A stretch of DNA of 24,287 nucleotides from Paramacrobiotus richtersi (GCA_034698045.1 JAQGAU010000753.1:1-24287); one strand, 5' to 3'. Counted from the stretch's first letter, positions 9,150 to 19,754 are shown. Notes: generated by a model from the sequence alone, not told the origin. Translations and numbers: made by a program.

Positions 9150-10638
9150 AACCGGAAGTTATCGGCGCCAAACGCTGTCCGTGCACCATCGCCGGAGGAT
9201 CTTCCAGAACTCTGTGAAGACTTTGGAGAGGAAGAAGACGAGCTGCCTCCGGGTTATTCACACCAGATGGCAAAGGTCAGGCGAACCGAAAAAGGAAGTC
9301 GAATCAACGGTCCGACAGGACCGTTCGCAGCAACCGAGCACACCATGGCACTTGCTGTCCAGGGATCAGGCCGACGCCAGCTGGCGAGAAGCCTGTCACG
9401 CCGGTCGGTATGCACTGCAACAGCAATTACAGAACCAACAGAAGGAGCTGGCAAGACTCCAAGCCGAACGAGCTTCTGAACGATTGGGCAAACTGCAAGC
9501 TGTCAATCAACTTCGAACAGTTGAACAGCAGACTACTGCTATTCCAAACCAACGTCCGCAAGGGAATCAGGAAGTGACGGTAACTCACCAAAGCAACTGG
9601 GTCACCCTGGAAGTACTCAAGGAAGTCTTCTAATCTGGCAAACAACAACTGCCATCACACAAATTTCCCGGTTGAAGAGTGAAGTTAAAAGTTTGCTCAC
9701 CAAATTCGAACTTGTTGCCAAAACGAATCGCTGGGACCAAGAGCGGAAAACGGCGCAACTCGCCCTCTCGTTCAAAGGAGAAGCCGCAGTGTGGTACTCC
9801 TCAATTGTCACATCCCGGAATAGTCCGCAGACATTTGTGGAGTGGAAAAACCGACTAAAGCAGCGATTCGATGACCCCGTGTGACAAACCAACGCCGTCA
9901 TACAACTCTGCGAGCGACCATATGATTTAAAAGAGGAAACCATCGATCACTACTACCAGTCGATGCAAGCTCTGCACGACAAAGCAGGATCAATCCTTTC
10001 TCCAGCACAATTCGTTAAGTATTCGGTTCTTTGTGTTCGGAATGATCAGTACCTGTTCGAGTACATGAAGTTCAAAGCTCCTAACTCGGGAGAGGATGTC
10101 TTGGCCAAGATCCAGGACCTAGAAGTATTCGAGCTATGGTATCTGGAGAATCCGAAAATGAGAGGGGAGCTGATTCTGCAGCATGCCAAGCACGAGACTC
10201 CTGTCGTCAGTCAGACGCAGCTACAGCCTTGTGACCGATCCTACCGCAGACTCAAGCGGAATCTCAGCCGGTACAGGCTGAACCAACTCAGCGCAATCCT
10301 ACGCAAGAAACCGGCAGACGAAAGAAACGAAAGTACTGCGGGCCACGATATGGACAATTATCAGTATTATGGATGGCCACCGGAGCAAAATCCAAACATC
10401 CAGCGAATGTTGGAACGACAGCATGTGAATCAGCAAACTAGAAGTGAGAGCTCGCGCTTTCCGCTGTCATCATTTGGAAACAACAGTCAGGAATTCGAAT
10501 ACTGGATAGCTACACCGCCATCGTCGCCGACTGTTGACCGGGGATTTTGAACAGCTTCCCGTGAGGTTGGTTAACTCGACCGACTACCCTGCAGTGGATA
10601 ACTTGCCCGATACCCCTCAGTGGTCGACTTGCCGCTGA
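9150..10638 (+). pseudogene. LTR-retrotransposon gag relic
   Basis: The core matches the Retrotrans_gag type: KFELVAKTNRWDQERK, then LALSFKGEAAVWYSS and WKNRLKQRF. It is preceded by an acidic, proline-rich segment (EDFGEEEDELPPGYS, frame 3) and a Gln/Leu-rich coiled-coil-like stretch (QQQLQNQQKELARLQ, frame 1), and followed by a long C-terminal part to about 10550. Breaks seen: a frame change between about 9380 and 9420, TAA at 9631-9633, a further frame change near 9670, TGA at 9882-9884, and a one-base shift at about 10548. No zinc knuckle, protease or reverse transcriptase follows, and no LTRs could be paired by eye. It is a decayed, 5'-biased fragment. Confidence 0.75.
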
Positions 10639-10676
10639 ATCCACAACGTTCGTTCTCCGTTGGTTAACTCGACCGA
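10564..10676. repeat. short direct repeat after gag
   Basis: GTTGGTTAACTCGACCGAC occurs at about 10565 and again at about 10658, with weaker related motifs between (GGATAACTTGCCCGAT). The first copy can be read in a frame continuing from gag after a one-base shift. Confidence 0.5.
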
Positions 10677-11627
10677 CGCCTGTTTAAATTAAGCACGATC
10701 TATCTACACCAAATCCTACGAGTCTCGCAATGGAAAGGCGCAACAAGTGCCATTGCAGAACAGCAAAAACGTTTTGTTGTTTTTGAGCAAGACGCTTCGA
10801 TTGTTAACATAGGATGTTTGCTTTGGGAATGCCCAATGTATTTGATAACCCTGCCGCTGCCGCACATCCTGGAACAGAACACCATTCAAAGCACTCAACC
10901 TCACAATCAGTGAAGGGCAAAAAACAGGGTGAAATACAGGATACATATGTATGATTACATAATTACACACACAAATGCCATGGCCCAACAAAAATTTTGA
11001 TACTACATACTAAATCTGCCGAAAGTTGGTGTAGAAGTGCTGTTTTGTTGTTAAAAGAGATCGGCATAAGGTTGTTATTGCAAACTGGTGGAAGCCGATC
11101 AACTTGTTTTTTGTTTTAGTGTTTAAGTATAGAAATCATGCGCGGTAATCTACAGTTGATTACGTGCACTGTTGCATGTCGTGCGGATTGGAACCTGTTT
11201 TTTATTTGACAATATTGTTGTATGTAAATTTTAGTACGGCATCTGGGTTTCCTAATAAACACAGTATATGCTTTGACATGATATTGCCCTTTCAATGCTT
11301 TAAAGGATATAAGCTGGAACAGATTTGTACCTTTATTCGAACTCGGTATGTAAATCGGATATTTAGGACATTCATAGTAATTTTTTAAACTCTGCGCAGC
11401 ATATACGCACCAGAGACCGCAACGATTTTTTTCAGGAGTCTTGAGTTGATTGTTGAAAGCGTTTTTTCATAATGTACGTTCCGCAGGGAGAAGACATTAA
11501 CTGAATGCCCTGAGGTCACACTCATTAAAGAACCGATCGGCATATTCTTTGTATTGAAGGGTAGTGCTCCATGAATATTAGTGCTGGCAGATGTCAATAT
11601 TTTGTACTAACTTTGAATGGAAATTGT
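10677..11627. other. intergenic stretch, nothing supported
   Basis: AT-rich sequence with short scattered frames on both strands. No family similarity, splice-consistent exon or repeat was recognised. Confidence 0.4.
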
Positions 11628-11782
11628 TACGCTGGCAGTCGCACTAATGTTTGGCGACCGGTCTTGCGACAACAAATTGATCGACGGATTATATGACTGT
11701 GAATTCATGGAACGCAATTCCGGGTCACATGCCCAGTGACCGGGACGTGTGTAAACAATCATCTGTTGCGGTAATAAATGGG
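11628..11782 (+). repeat. left arm of a ~150-bp inverted repeat
   Basis: It begins TACGCTGGCAGTCG. Positions 11651-11692 (42 bp) are the exact reverse complement of 13056-13097; the rest of the arm matches with scattered substitutions and small gaps. No target-site duplication is obvious outside the arms. Confidence 0.88.
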
Positions 11783-12377
11783 TGCAGATCTGCAGTAGTA
11801 TGCCGCGTACGGGTGTTACAATACGTGTATCAGCGGCTTTGCGCTTACGATTGTTAGGTGCTTTTCAGAACTGGCTTTATGTTGGTAACGCATCATATTA
11901 GATTAATAGTTAACCTGTACCTTGCTGTTGTCATCCCACTGGCAACCAGCAAAATTTCGATAACCTAATTACGTTCTAACAATTTGAAATAGTTCTTTAC
12001 CAATCGAAAAATACTGCAATACTTATACGATAATTTATTACTGCCTTACCAAGGGCAGTCTGTGGTAAACAAGTGTGCATAATCAAAGGGTGCGAAATGG
12101 TCTGCCTTCGTTATTAAAAATATGGGTATCATAATAATTATTATCGTTGTTTTGCGGATCGCTGCATGACAGTGTGTGCATTAACCATATCAAATTTTCT
12201 AAATAATGTTTATTAACGGTTATACATTTACTGCGTCTATTTGACTGTGCTTAAGACAGGCTGATGTTTCCATGTTATTATATTATACATTATTCTCAGA
12301 TTCTTAATCATAGTGAATCATTAACAATCGCAGTATCGGTCGCGGCTAGATCTGTAGTCCCGGGAATGTAGAAGCCT

Positions 12378-12515
12378 CTATCCGGCTTCATGCACCAAAT
12401 ACGGCAGCAAGGCAGCGCTCCCGCCTCCGCTGCATTTACCCTTTACGCACTGCTTAGGACAGCAGCATTTCTTAGAGAAACAACTGTTGCCTGCTGTATT
12501 TTCCCGGGTTGCTGC
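12378..12515 (-). CDS. cysteine-rich secreted-peptide exon (paralogue of the 13.6-14.3 kb gene)
   Basis: Minus-strand terminal exon of 46 codons ending in TAG. It follows acceptor CTGTTTAG and starts in phase 0, as the second exon of the neighbouring gene does. It encodes six cysteines spaced C-x4-CCC-x3-C-x4-C, preceded by ENTAGNS and followed by LLPYLVHEAG. The neighbour shares an AG(G)NS lead-in, six cysteines ending C-x4-C, and an LP-x-LV-x-E tail, so the two look homologous. No clean signal-peptide exon was found upstream; a hydrophobic minus-strand stretch at 12746-12796 (CLLLIGWHILF) lacks an in-frame ATG. The copy may therefore be incomplete. It lies inside the inverted-repeat segment. 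Confidence 0.5.
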   Translation of the reverse strand, partial: AATRENTAGNSCFSKKCCCPKQCVKGKCSGGGSAALLPYLVHEAG

Positions 12516-12965
12516 CTAAACAGGAAACCTGAACTTCCGGTGACCAAATTCCCATAACCTATGTACGTGCATACCTGTGGTACATGGGTGGGTATATTTA
12601 GTTTGCATTGAATGATATCAAACGTAACAAAGCATATCTTTACAAAAGCGAGTGATTATTGTACTTTCAATTTCCAAGACGTTATGAATGCTTAGTTGTT
12701 TAGTTGTCTAGGCATGCATGCAGGGTACCAGCACACTCGCTAGCATCGAAATAGGATATGCCAGCCAATCAGCAACAGGCAGGTGATACGCCAGACATCC
12801 AAGTTGATCGTTGATCAGACTGTAACAATGAACTGCAAAAGCCATGAACGTTAAAAGTCGAGTATATTAACGTTATTTGTGTGCGCGCCTGTATTCAGCT
12901 AACAGCATTGGTGCACAAAACCTTTAGCTTCAAGCAGTTCCTTATTGATTAGTCCACTGGTACGT

Positions 12966-13120
12966 ACCAATTTATTACCGTGACAGATATTTGCTTGCAC
13001 CTGGCCCTGGTGACTGGGCATGTGACTCTGAACTTTTTTCCGTGAATTCAGTTACATAATCCGTCGATCAATTTGTTGTCGCAAGACCGGTCGCCAAAAA
13101 TTAGTACGACTGCCAACGTA
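12966..13120 (-). repeat. right arm of the ~150-bp inverted repeat
   Basis: Reverse complement of 11628-11782. On the minus strand it also begins TACG, then TTGGCAGTCG. The arms enclose 1.18 kb of unique sequence that contains the cysteine-rich exon at 12378-12515. The pair could be the terminal repeats of a non-autonomous DNA transposon or fold-back element, or the remains of an inverted duplication. Confidence 0.88.
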
Positions 13121-13655
13121 TTCCAGTTTACATATAAGTCATTATTTGTGATGCTAATTAAGTTGCAACTACGATAAAAATCTTTTATTACCCGATCTTT
13201 TTCCCTAAAGGATGCCCGTAAAATTAACCAGTACACGACATGCTGGTACGTTGGTGATCACTTGATATGTAGACCAACAGGCCAACTGACCAAGCAACAA
13301 ATCTCTGTGTGTTCCTGTGTCAAGTTACACGCAATAAGCAATAACTTCGGCAGCAGTTTCACCACTTTAATGAGTAAATGCGCTTTCAACAACAGTCTGC
13401 ATGGAATAAAGATATTGAAATTGTTTACAAGAGGCACAATGTTATTATTTTTGCAACTACTGGTGGAATATCGGCAACGAGGTGGAAATCATTGACTGGG
13501 ACATGAATTAGAATAGCGTGTGTGAGGGCGCCGTCACTGAAAAGCCCGTAGTTTCTTTTCGATTGGCTGCTCAGTCCTGAACTAAAAAGTCTTTTGACAC
13601 CATTCGATTTGCAACGTCGTTCAGAAGAAGGTCGTCGAAAACTTTTCGGGTTAGC

Positions 13656-14272
13656 TCATTTAACTGCGACGCCTTCGAAGACCAGATGAGGCAGCACTTT
13701 GCAAACACCACCCTTACATCCCATGGCATTACAGCAGGGCCATTTATCGGTGCATCTGCCATTTATCGCTGATTCGCAGAATGAATTACCACCAGCGGAA
13801 TCCGCAGTGATTGGCAACATCTGCAATGTGAACAAAAAAGGCGTACAGAGCAAGGCCTTCTATAAAGGGAAATTCAAGTATAGTAGCTAGACGTATTTGC
13901 GTAGACTGGATTGACATTTGGTTAGTGCACTCGTTCAACAACCGAAGCCAGCGAGTAATTAACTGACAATAAGTTGATTATTTTTAACTGCCGTCATTTA
14001 GCGATCACGTAACAGTATTAAATTTGTTTTATGACAAACCATTCGGATAGCCCCGACCGACTAACAGACCGACGGACCAACACACAACACGAAACCGATA
14101 TTTTTGCGTACAGCAAGGATCTACGCTTCTGTTCGGTAAATAAAACAAATTAACAGCAGTAATAATGAAACGTCCGAAATAATACACCAAATCAACATTC
14201 AGTATTCGGCTTACTCACCATAGCGCACAATACGGCAGCTACCAGCAACCAGCACCAGCGGAAGGTATTCAT
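13656..14272 (-). CDS. small secreted six-cysteine (knottin-like) peptide, two exons
   Basis: Exon 1 is 14219-14272 (18 codons), exon 2 is 13656-13820 (54 codons plus TGA), joined in phase 0 for a predicted 72-residue precursor. Exon 1 encodes a signal peptide (MNTFRWCWLLVAAVLCAM) and ends at a strong donor, ATG|GTGAGT. Exon 2 follows a pyrimidine-rich acceptor (TTTTTTGTTCACATTGCAG). The mature part has six cysteines, C-x7-C-x5-CC-x4-C-x4-C, the order typical of inhibitor-cystine-knot peptides, then a tail with LPHLVFEG. Such folds serve as antimicrobial, neuroactive or protease-inhibitory peptides; nothing here shows which. No dibasic propeptide site is seen. A weak TTTAAAA at about 14334 lies upstream. 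The gene structure is inferred from splice signals and the signal peptide. Confidence 0.65.
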
Positions 14273-15340
14273 AACGGCTAAACGTTGATAAAAGACTACG
14301 GAAAACTATCACCTCTAGTCAATCGAAAGCGGTTTTTAAAACGTTGCTGTTTGTGTCGACATCAGAAAACACAAATGAATGTTTGAAATGTTATTAAGCA
14401 GCCAGGTTATACGATAGTTATTCCCCTTTCGGCTGTGTATGACAAACAAACTTTCTATCTTAGGCCAAGGGTTGGCACAAGTGCCGCGTGATCTCGGTAA
14501 CTAACCAATAGTGAAAGGAAGCGCCACCGAACTCCAAACAGCAATAGTGTTATGTAACTGATTGCATACCGTTCACTATACAACCGGATTTTAGAACTTG
14601 TTATCTGACAACATTAATAGTTACGTTTCAAGTTAGCACCGCTGCACAAGCTTTTGTAAAATATGATGTTTGGCAGCCAGTCGCGTCTATAAGCGTTGCA
14701 CCGAAATAACAACGATGGATGTTGCATAACGACGAGAATCAAACAGTTTATCGCAGAAATGTCCAAAAAAAGCCGTGAGAGATTTTAGAGTTTGTACGCC
14801 GTTCAAACGGCTTGTTTACAGAGAACTTTACTGAGAACGGCTTTGCCACCCGAAGCTGACAGCAAAAACGAATCCGCAAACATGCCGCGAACCGGCAAGT
14901 ACTGTATGTCCCGCATGTGGAACAGCATTCTATACAGTTTTCTGCGTTTTTAGCTCCGAATTTGGTTTACCGGCAAAAGTGTCTCTCCAGAAAGGAAAAC
15001 CGGTCGCGCGTGAAATTTGCGGACCCGTTTTGTACGGCCGGAACGACAGCATACACAGATACGGGTCAGAATTTCATACAAATCACACTTTTGGTTCCGG
15101 GGACATTGCCGGACAAAAACTCGTACCAAGATATAAATTAATTTATTGTAATAAGACCAAATAATGTAGACAGCCACCGCTAGATATCTATATCTAGAAT
15201 TTAGGTCTATATTACGCACGGCCGCCCCGTAACATCAAAATCTGAATAACCGCAACACATAACCAAAATCCGATAACACCCTTCGATTCCCCGAATCGGA
15301 AAACTACGTCACATGACATTTTTGAAAGAAAATTATTAAT
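14273..15340. other. intergenic stretch, no gene recognised
   Basis: Upstream region of the minus-strand peptide gene and beyond. Short frames only. At 15180-15197 CTAGATAT and ATATCTAG form an 8-bp inverted repeat with a 2-nt spacer. From about 15341 the sequence becomes a match to the intron before exon 5307 of aldehyde oxidase copy A. Confidence 0.4.
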
Positions 15341-15383
15341 CTCTACGTGAATCACAAACTGACGATGCTTTCTAATAGAGCAG

Positions 15384-16418
15384 GTGCTTACCTTGGATGC
15401 CCTGCCCTCGTCTAATGGGGCTTGTTCGGAGATAACGGTATGGAAACTGTGGACTCACTTCGTAGTATAATTGGTTAATGTCTCAAAAAAATCGTAATGG
15501 CACAAGTACGTATGCAGAGTTAACTGCTTTTCTGTCATTTTAAGCGCTAATGTACACAACCTATCATACAGCCCTCATCGAGGTGGAGGTTGACATCTTG
15601 ACTGGAGAGTTCCAAATTAACCGGGCTGACCTTCTGTATGATTGCGGCGAATCAATGTCTCCACTTGTTGGTAAGGAAAGGAAGAGTTGTATTCTGTAGT
15701 CTGATTGGCAAAACCGAAGCTTATCTCCGTAAAGTTATGCAGCAAAACCGAAGCTTATCTCCGCAAAGTTATGCAGCAATGTAAGAATATATAATAAATT
15801 ATAAACTAACTAACCGGCTTTCCCTTATGTGGTAGATGTCGAACAGGTTGAAGGAGCCTTCATACAGGGACTGGGTCACATGACTTCAGAGGAAGTACTC
15901 TTCGATCCGAAGACCGGAGAGAATCTGACTTTTGGAACTTGGAAATATAAACCCCCGACGACCAAGGATATTCCTATCGATTTTCCGTGTTGCCATGCTA
16001 CAAAACGCTCCTAACCCTCGAGGCATTTTACGGAGCAAATGTATATGCGGCGTACTAACATTTTCTCTCCAGTTTCTTAGTGCGATATCATTCAAGTTAT
16101 ATATACGCGTGGAAAATGTTTCATGCGGGTTGCAGTACAATTTTGAACTGTTTAGTGGTTGGAGAGCCTCCGCTTTGTGTGAGTATCTCCGTGATTTCTG
16201 CGCTCAGGAACGCTGTTTATGCGCATTTACAAGAAAGCGGAAAGGGTGACGACTGGATTCCCATTGGCAAGTTTGATTTCTAATTTCTACTTAAGCGTCG
16301 AACATTAGAAATGAATTGATCATTCATTGTTCTAATTGCAGAAGCACCGCTGACGGTAGACAGACTGCAGCAATACGGACAAATCAGCATATCGCAAATT
16401 AAATACAAGGATTACTAA
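15384..16418 (+). pseudogene. aldehyde oxidase / xanthine dehydrogenase-like, copy B (C-terminal part)
   Basis: Partial duplicate of copy A. Exons: 15384-15473 (matches 5307-5396), 15545-15670 (matches 6839-6964), 15836-16040, 16156-16266 (matches 7003-7113), 16342-16418 ending in TAA. Landmarks: DVEQVEGAFIQGLG, FGTWKYKPP, APNPRGILRSK, VGEPPLC with the active-site Glu, WIPI then EAPLTVDRLQ, with C-terminus IKYKDY. Defects: TAA at 15413-15415 in the first exon, an extra base near 15985 (GATTTTCCGTGTT where GATTTTCGTGTT is expected), and loss of the ~1.4 kb matching 5425-6800 of copy A, including the CKTNLP and GQGINTK regions. The last intron uses a GC donor (GCAAGT at 16267). A possible poly(A) signal ATTAAA lies at 16482. 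Confidence 0.85.
15708..15775. repeat. 34-bp tandem duplication in an intron of copy B
   Basis: Two adjacent copies of a 34-bp unit beginning GCAAAACCGAAGCTTATC differ at one base. Copy A has lost this intron region. Confidence 0.88.
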
Positions 16419-17302
16419 TACAGTCGCCATCTATTGGAAACACAGACTACATGTGAAGCGTAGATGTCCGTTTGACTGTACATTAAATTCATGACAAAGT
16501 GATATTTAGTTCATTGGTTGTTTCATCATTTAATGTTTATTTGAGTAATGTTCTCGACTAAGTGCTTGTAAGTAAAGGCATTATTTCTGTATACACGGGA
16601 ACGTTGTAATGTAGTGATTTAAATTCGCTACTGAACACCAGTGCGCTGTGCAGTGACGCGAGGACGCATTAGGACTATAATCGTTCAAAAAGTGCATATT
16701 TTTTAGCTTGTTTGGCGATATTACAACATCGAAGCCACATACTGAGTTTATTTATTACTGTAACTGCAACAAACATCACTGAACTGTTGAAAAACACAAA
16801 AATGTCTCAACTGGTTCTTCGAACGCACAGAAATTAGGAATCTCTTCTTAGCTCCGAACTCTGCGAAAATTATCAATATTTAATTTATTTATTAATAATT
16901 TATTAATATTTATTACTAATACCTATAAGGATATCGAAAACACATACGTAGTGTTTCTACCTGTATACCTGCAGTATTCTTCGTTGGATAGTTTTTTTGC
17001 CAGTTTAAATCTTCGTTCATGCAAAGACAATGGCGCAGTGTCACCTCAAATTAGAATGATATGACTTGATTCGGCCGGCCACATGCCATGACGAGGTTCA
17101 GCTGTTGCAGGTCGGTGACGGGCTCCGAAGTAAGAAAAGTTACTAAACAATGTCAAAAATACGGAGTCCGAAGAACAGAACAACCTAGCAAATGTCGCAG
17201 ATTATAGAAACCTTTGCACGTTTAAGGATGATTGCTAGCTCGCACAATGACTAATTCGTTCAGAATGATTCTGTTGAACTGTTAAACAAACACAATGATA
17301 CA
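16419..17302. other. 3' flank of copy B, no gene
   Basis: AT-rich. About 16978-17070 (TTCTTCGTTGGATAG onwards) matches 7388-7479 downstream of copy A, extending the A/B segmental duplication past the genes. Confidence 0.5.
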
Positions 17303-17614
17303 CTACCGGCATTCCCACCAGATTTCATAGGAATTTAAAAATGCTTTGCAGTACTTCTTTGTATAAGCGATAAACGCGACGCCGGGGCTATCTGTATTCT
17401 GCCTTCCGTATATTTCATCCCCCGCCCTCCGCCCTCTGGGAGACTCGTACCACTGTCCCTTCTTGACAAAAGCGGCAGACGGAGCGGGAGCTTTTTCTAT
17501 CTTTGGACCGTCGCGTCCAAAAAGCGAAACAACACTATCAACCTGCTCCGGCCTAGCGTAGCAGCTACTGTTTAAAATCTTCTGTACGGCATCGGTTTTG
17601 CGGTTTCGCGCGTG
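17303..17614 (-). CDS. unidentified protein-coding exon
   Basis: Minus-strand open frame of 103 codons plus TAG, entered directly after a strong acceptor (TGATATTTACAG, complement of 17615-17626). It has no ATG start. It contains KTDAVQKILNSSCYARPEQ, SLFGRDGPKIEKAPAPS and KKGQWYESPRGRRAGDE, and is markedly less AT-rich than its surroundings. A possible preceding exon (GYPTPSIGTLLHAD, about 17650-17710) would leave an intron of only about 35 nt. A diverged inverted copy of the middle lies at 7660-7765. I do not recognise the family. The call rests on length, composition, acceptor and the second copy. Confidence 0.4.
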   Translation of the reverse strand, partial: HARNRKTDAVQKILNSSCYARPEQVDSVVSLFGRDGPKIEKAPAPSAAFVKKGQWYESPRGRRAGDEIYGRQNTDSPGVAFIAYTKKYCKAFLNSYEIWWECR

Positions 17615-17877
17615 CTGTAAATATCAGGACAGTGGGAGCCAGTCCGTACGTCGGCATGCAGAAGGGTGCCGATGGAGGGCGTCGGATAGCCGATGTTGAC
17701 AAGATAGATGATCACAAGGTTCCCTATAAACATTCTACATCTCGAAGCAATTTTTATATCGTAAATTCGTGAAAGCAGGCCTGCATAGCAAAGAAACGTA
17801 GGCTATGGCTAGATTAAATTAATCCATACAGATTAATATTGTAAAACCGTATACGACACGATGATGTCGGTATTTAA

Positions 17878-17914
17878 GGTGTCAGTTCTCTCTCCTGGCC
17901 ATACAGCTGACACC
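17878..17914. repeat. 8-bp inverted repeat
   Basis: GGTGTCAG and CTGACACC flank a 21-nt loop. The surrounding 17.64-18.3 kb sequence is less AT-rich than its neighbours but codes for nothing recognised. Confidence 0.5.
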
Positions 17915-18323
17915 ATCGGACGCCCCGATCTCCAGTGACGGTCCAGTCCATCCAATCAGTTTCAGTCCAATCTAGAACCCACAGCACTGGTAGTCTAACG
18001 GCAGTCCACGAATGACACAATCAACTCCACATCTTCGGAAATCGTAGCCGTACTCATGCAGCGCCGAAGCGGATAATTGTGATATACAGTATGTGGCTGC
18101 ATATTGCTTTATTAATATGACCGCTCACTAGGAGCCAAACCAACAACTAAATAGTACAGACAGAAACAATACAGTACATAACACATACGGTCAGTTGCTA
18201 AGTATGACAACGCAATCATTATTACTGCAGAATCACGTGAACTATCAATACACCACAATAATCATGCCATCATAGAGCTGATTAACTGTCGGACGGTGGC
18301 CGTCTGTATTTGGCGGGATGAAT

Positions 18324-18512
18324 TCACGAGCGAACCAGCGCCCGACAGTTGCGGTCAAACTCGCCTCGTACCAGAATCCACTCCGGAGTGGATTCTACAA
18401 ACCGGTTCCGCAGTTGACGGATGATGGATAGCTCAAATTGAGTGTCAATGCAGCGAAACATACGAGGATCTCGTACTGGGAATCGGGTAATACAGGGAAA
18501 CAACTCGAACAT
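18324..18512 (-). other. possible minus-strand coding relic
   Basis: The open frame contains DTQFELSIIRQLRNRFVEST and GEFDRNCRALV, with a plausible globular-protein composition resembling retroelement gag-type sequence. There is no start context, splice signal or family match. A perfect 24-bp palindrome sits inside it. Confidence 0.2.
18373..18396. repeat. perfect 24-bp palindrome
   Basis: The half-site AGAATCCACTCC is followed immediately by its exact complement, with no spacer. Such a length is unlikely by chance in this composition. It may be a dimeric binding site or a rearrangement joint. Confidence 0.8.
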
Positions 18513-18609
18513 GGAAAAAAACTCGTAATGGGAAACGAGTAGTTCGAGAGAACTTCATGTCCTGATTCAGAGATGCTTTCCAACAAATCCACCGGTGATT
18601 AAATAACCG

Positions 18610-19754
18610 TTAACGTTAGCAAGTTGGATAATAAATCAGTCTTTGTGTAAACTGTACTTCTATTCTTGTTTGGACTCTGGACACGTCAGATGCACTGCCC
18701 GTAATATGTGTAATAAAGCAGTTTTGTGAAGCGACTTAGTACCACGGTATCCGAGCACAGGTGACCATATTATACCCCGTTATTGTGCAAAGCCGGCCTT
18801 CTTCAAGCAGGTGTCTACAATTGTATCAAGTTGTATGTTCACATATTATTACGTACCAAATTGTTAGGGGCGCCTAACTGACGCGCCTCATGGTTTAGCT
18901 CTCCTTCTTACTGCAATTCAAGCTTTTCTAAATATTTTTTTATTTATATTTCTGTACATTAATTTAAACCATTTTGAGCATATTGACCATGTGAACGAAC
19001 GTAATGATTTACGAACGTAAAGACAGTTTACTTCAGCCCACGGTACACCGGTGCACAAGCAATCCAATAGCTCTAACAATAAACTCTCTAAACATCAGAT
19101 AGAAAAAGCGTGCAACAAACGCACGTACAATAATAGCTTATCATAATATAATTACGAATCCGCTGCAGATGGAATGATGAAAACCTGTTCGATCGATCGA
19201 ACATGTATACACACAGTACTGACGATATCGTCAGCGTATAACGTATTTTTTTGGAATCCGTAATTTATTCTCTGTGTTATTATAGTTTTGATTATTAAAT
19301 CATTTTTACACTACTGCCGATCGTAGTACTTGTTTAGAATAATTTCTGTGAGTTTTAGCACTGAAATATTTTTATAAATTATTGCCAATGGCATACGATA
19401 CAATATTATAAATGCCACTGTTCGGTATTCGTAGTCACATACCGTAATGTCGGCGAAAACAATAAACTTTCGCGACACACTTTGCAATAATTATACTTCT
19501 ATGTAACCGGTAAGTATTCAACCACAGATCACAATGACCATCACAATATTACGATAAAATAAGCGTGCGAAATGTACGTACAATTGTGCGTTACCGCAAA
19601 AGAATAATCCATTGACACATATATTGTATCAATGTACATGATTTTGACCGGCGGCGTGCGTCTCGGCGTGCATTGTTTTTAGCGCTCTCTACAATAATTA
19701 AGTAGCTTTTACATAGAAAATGGTAGACCAGTTTTCTTGTCCTAAATACCTTAC
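18610..19754. other. intergenic stretch with two palindromes
   Basis: Strongly AT-rich, with no gene supported. It holds perfect palindromes TGTTCGATCGATCGAACA (19186-19203) and CTGACGATATCGTCAG (19219-19234), only 15 nt apart and about 0.75 kb upstream of aldehyde oxidase gene C. Confidence 0.5.
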
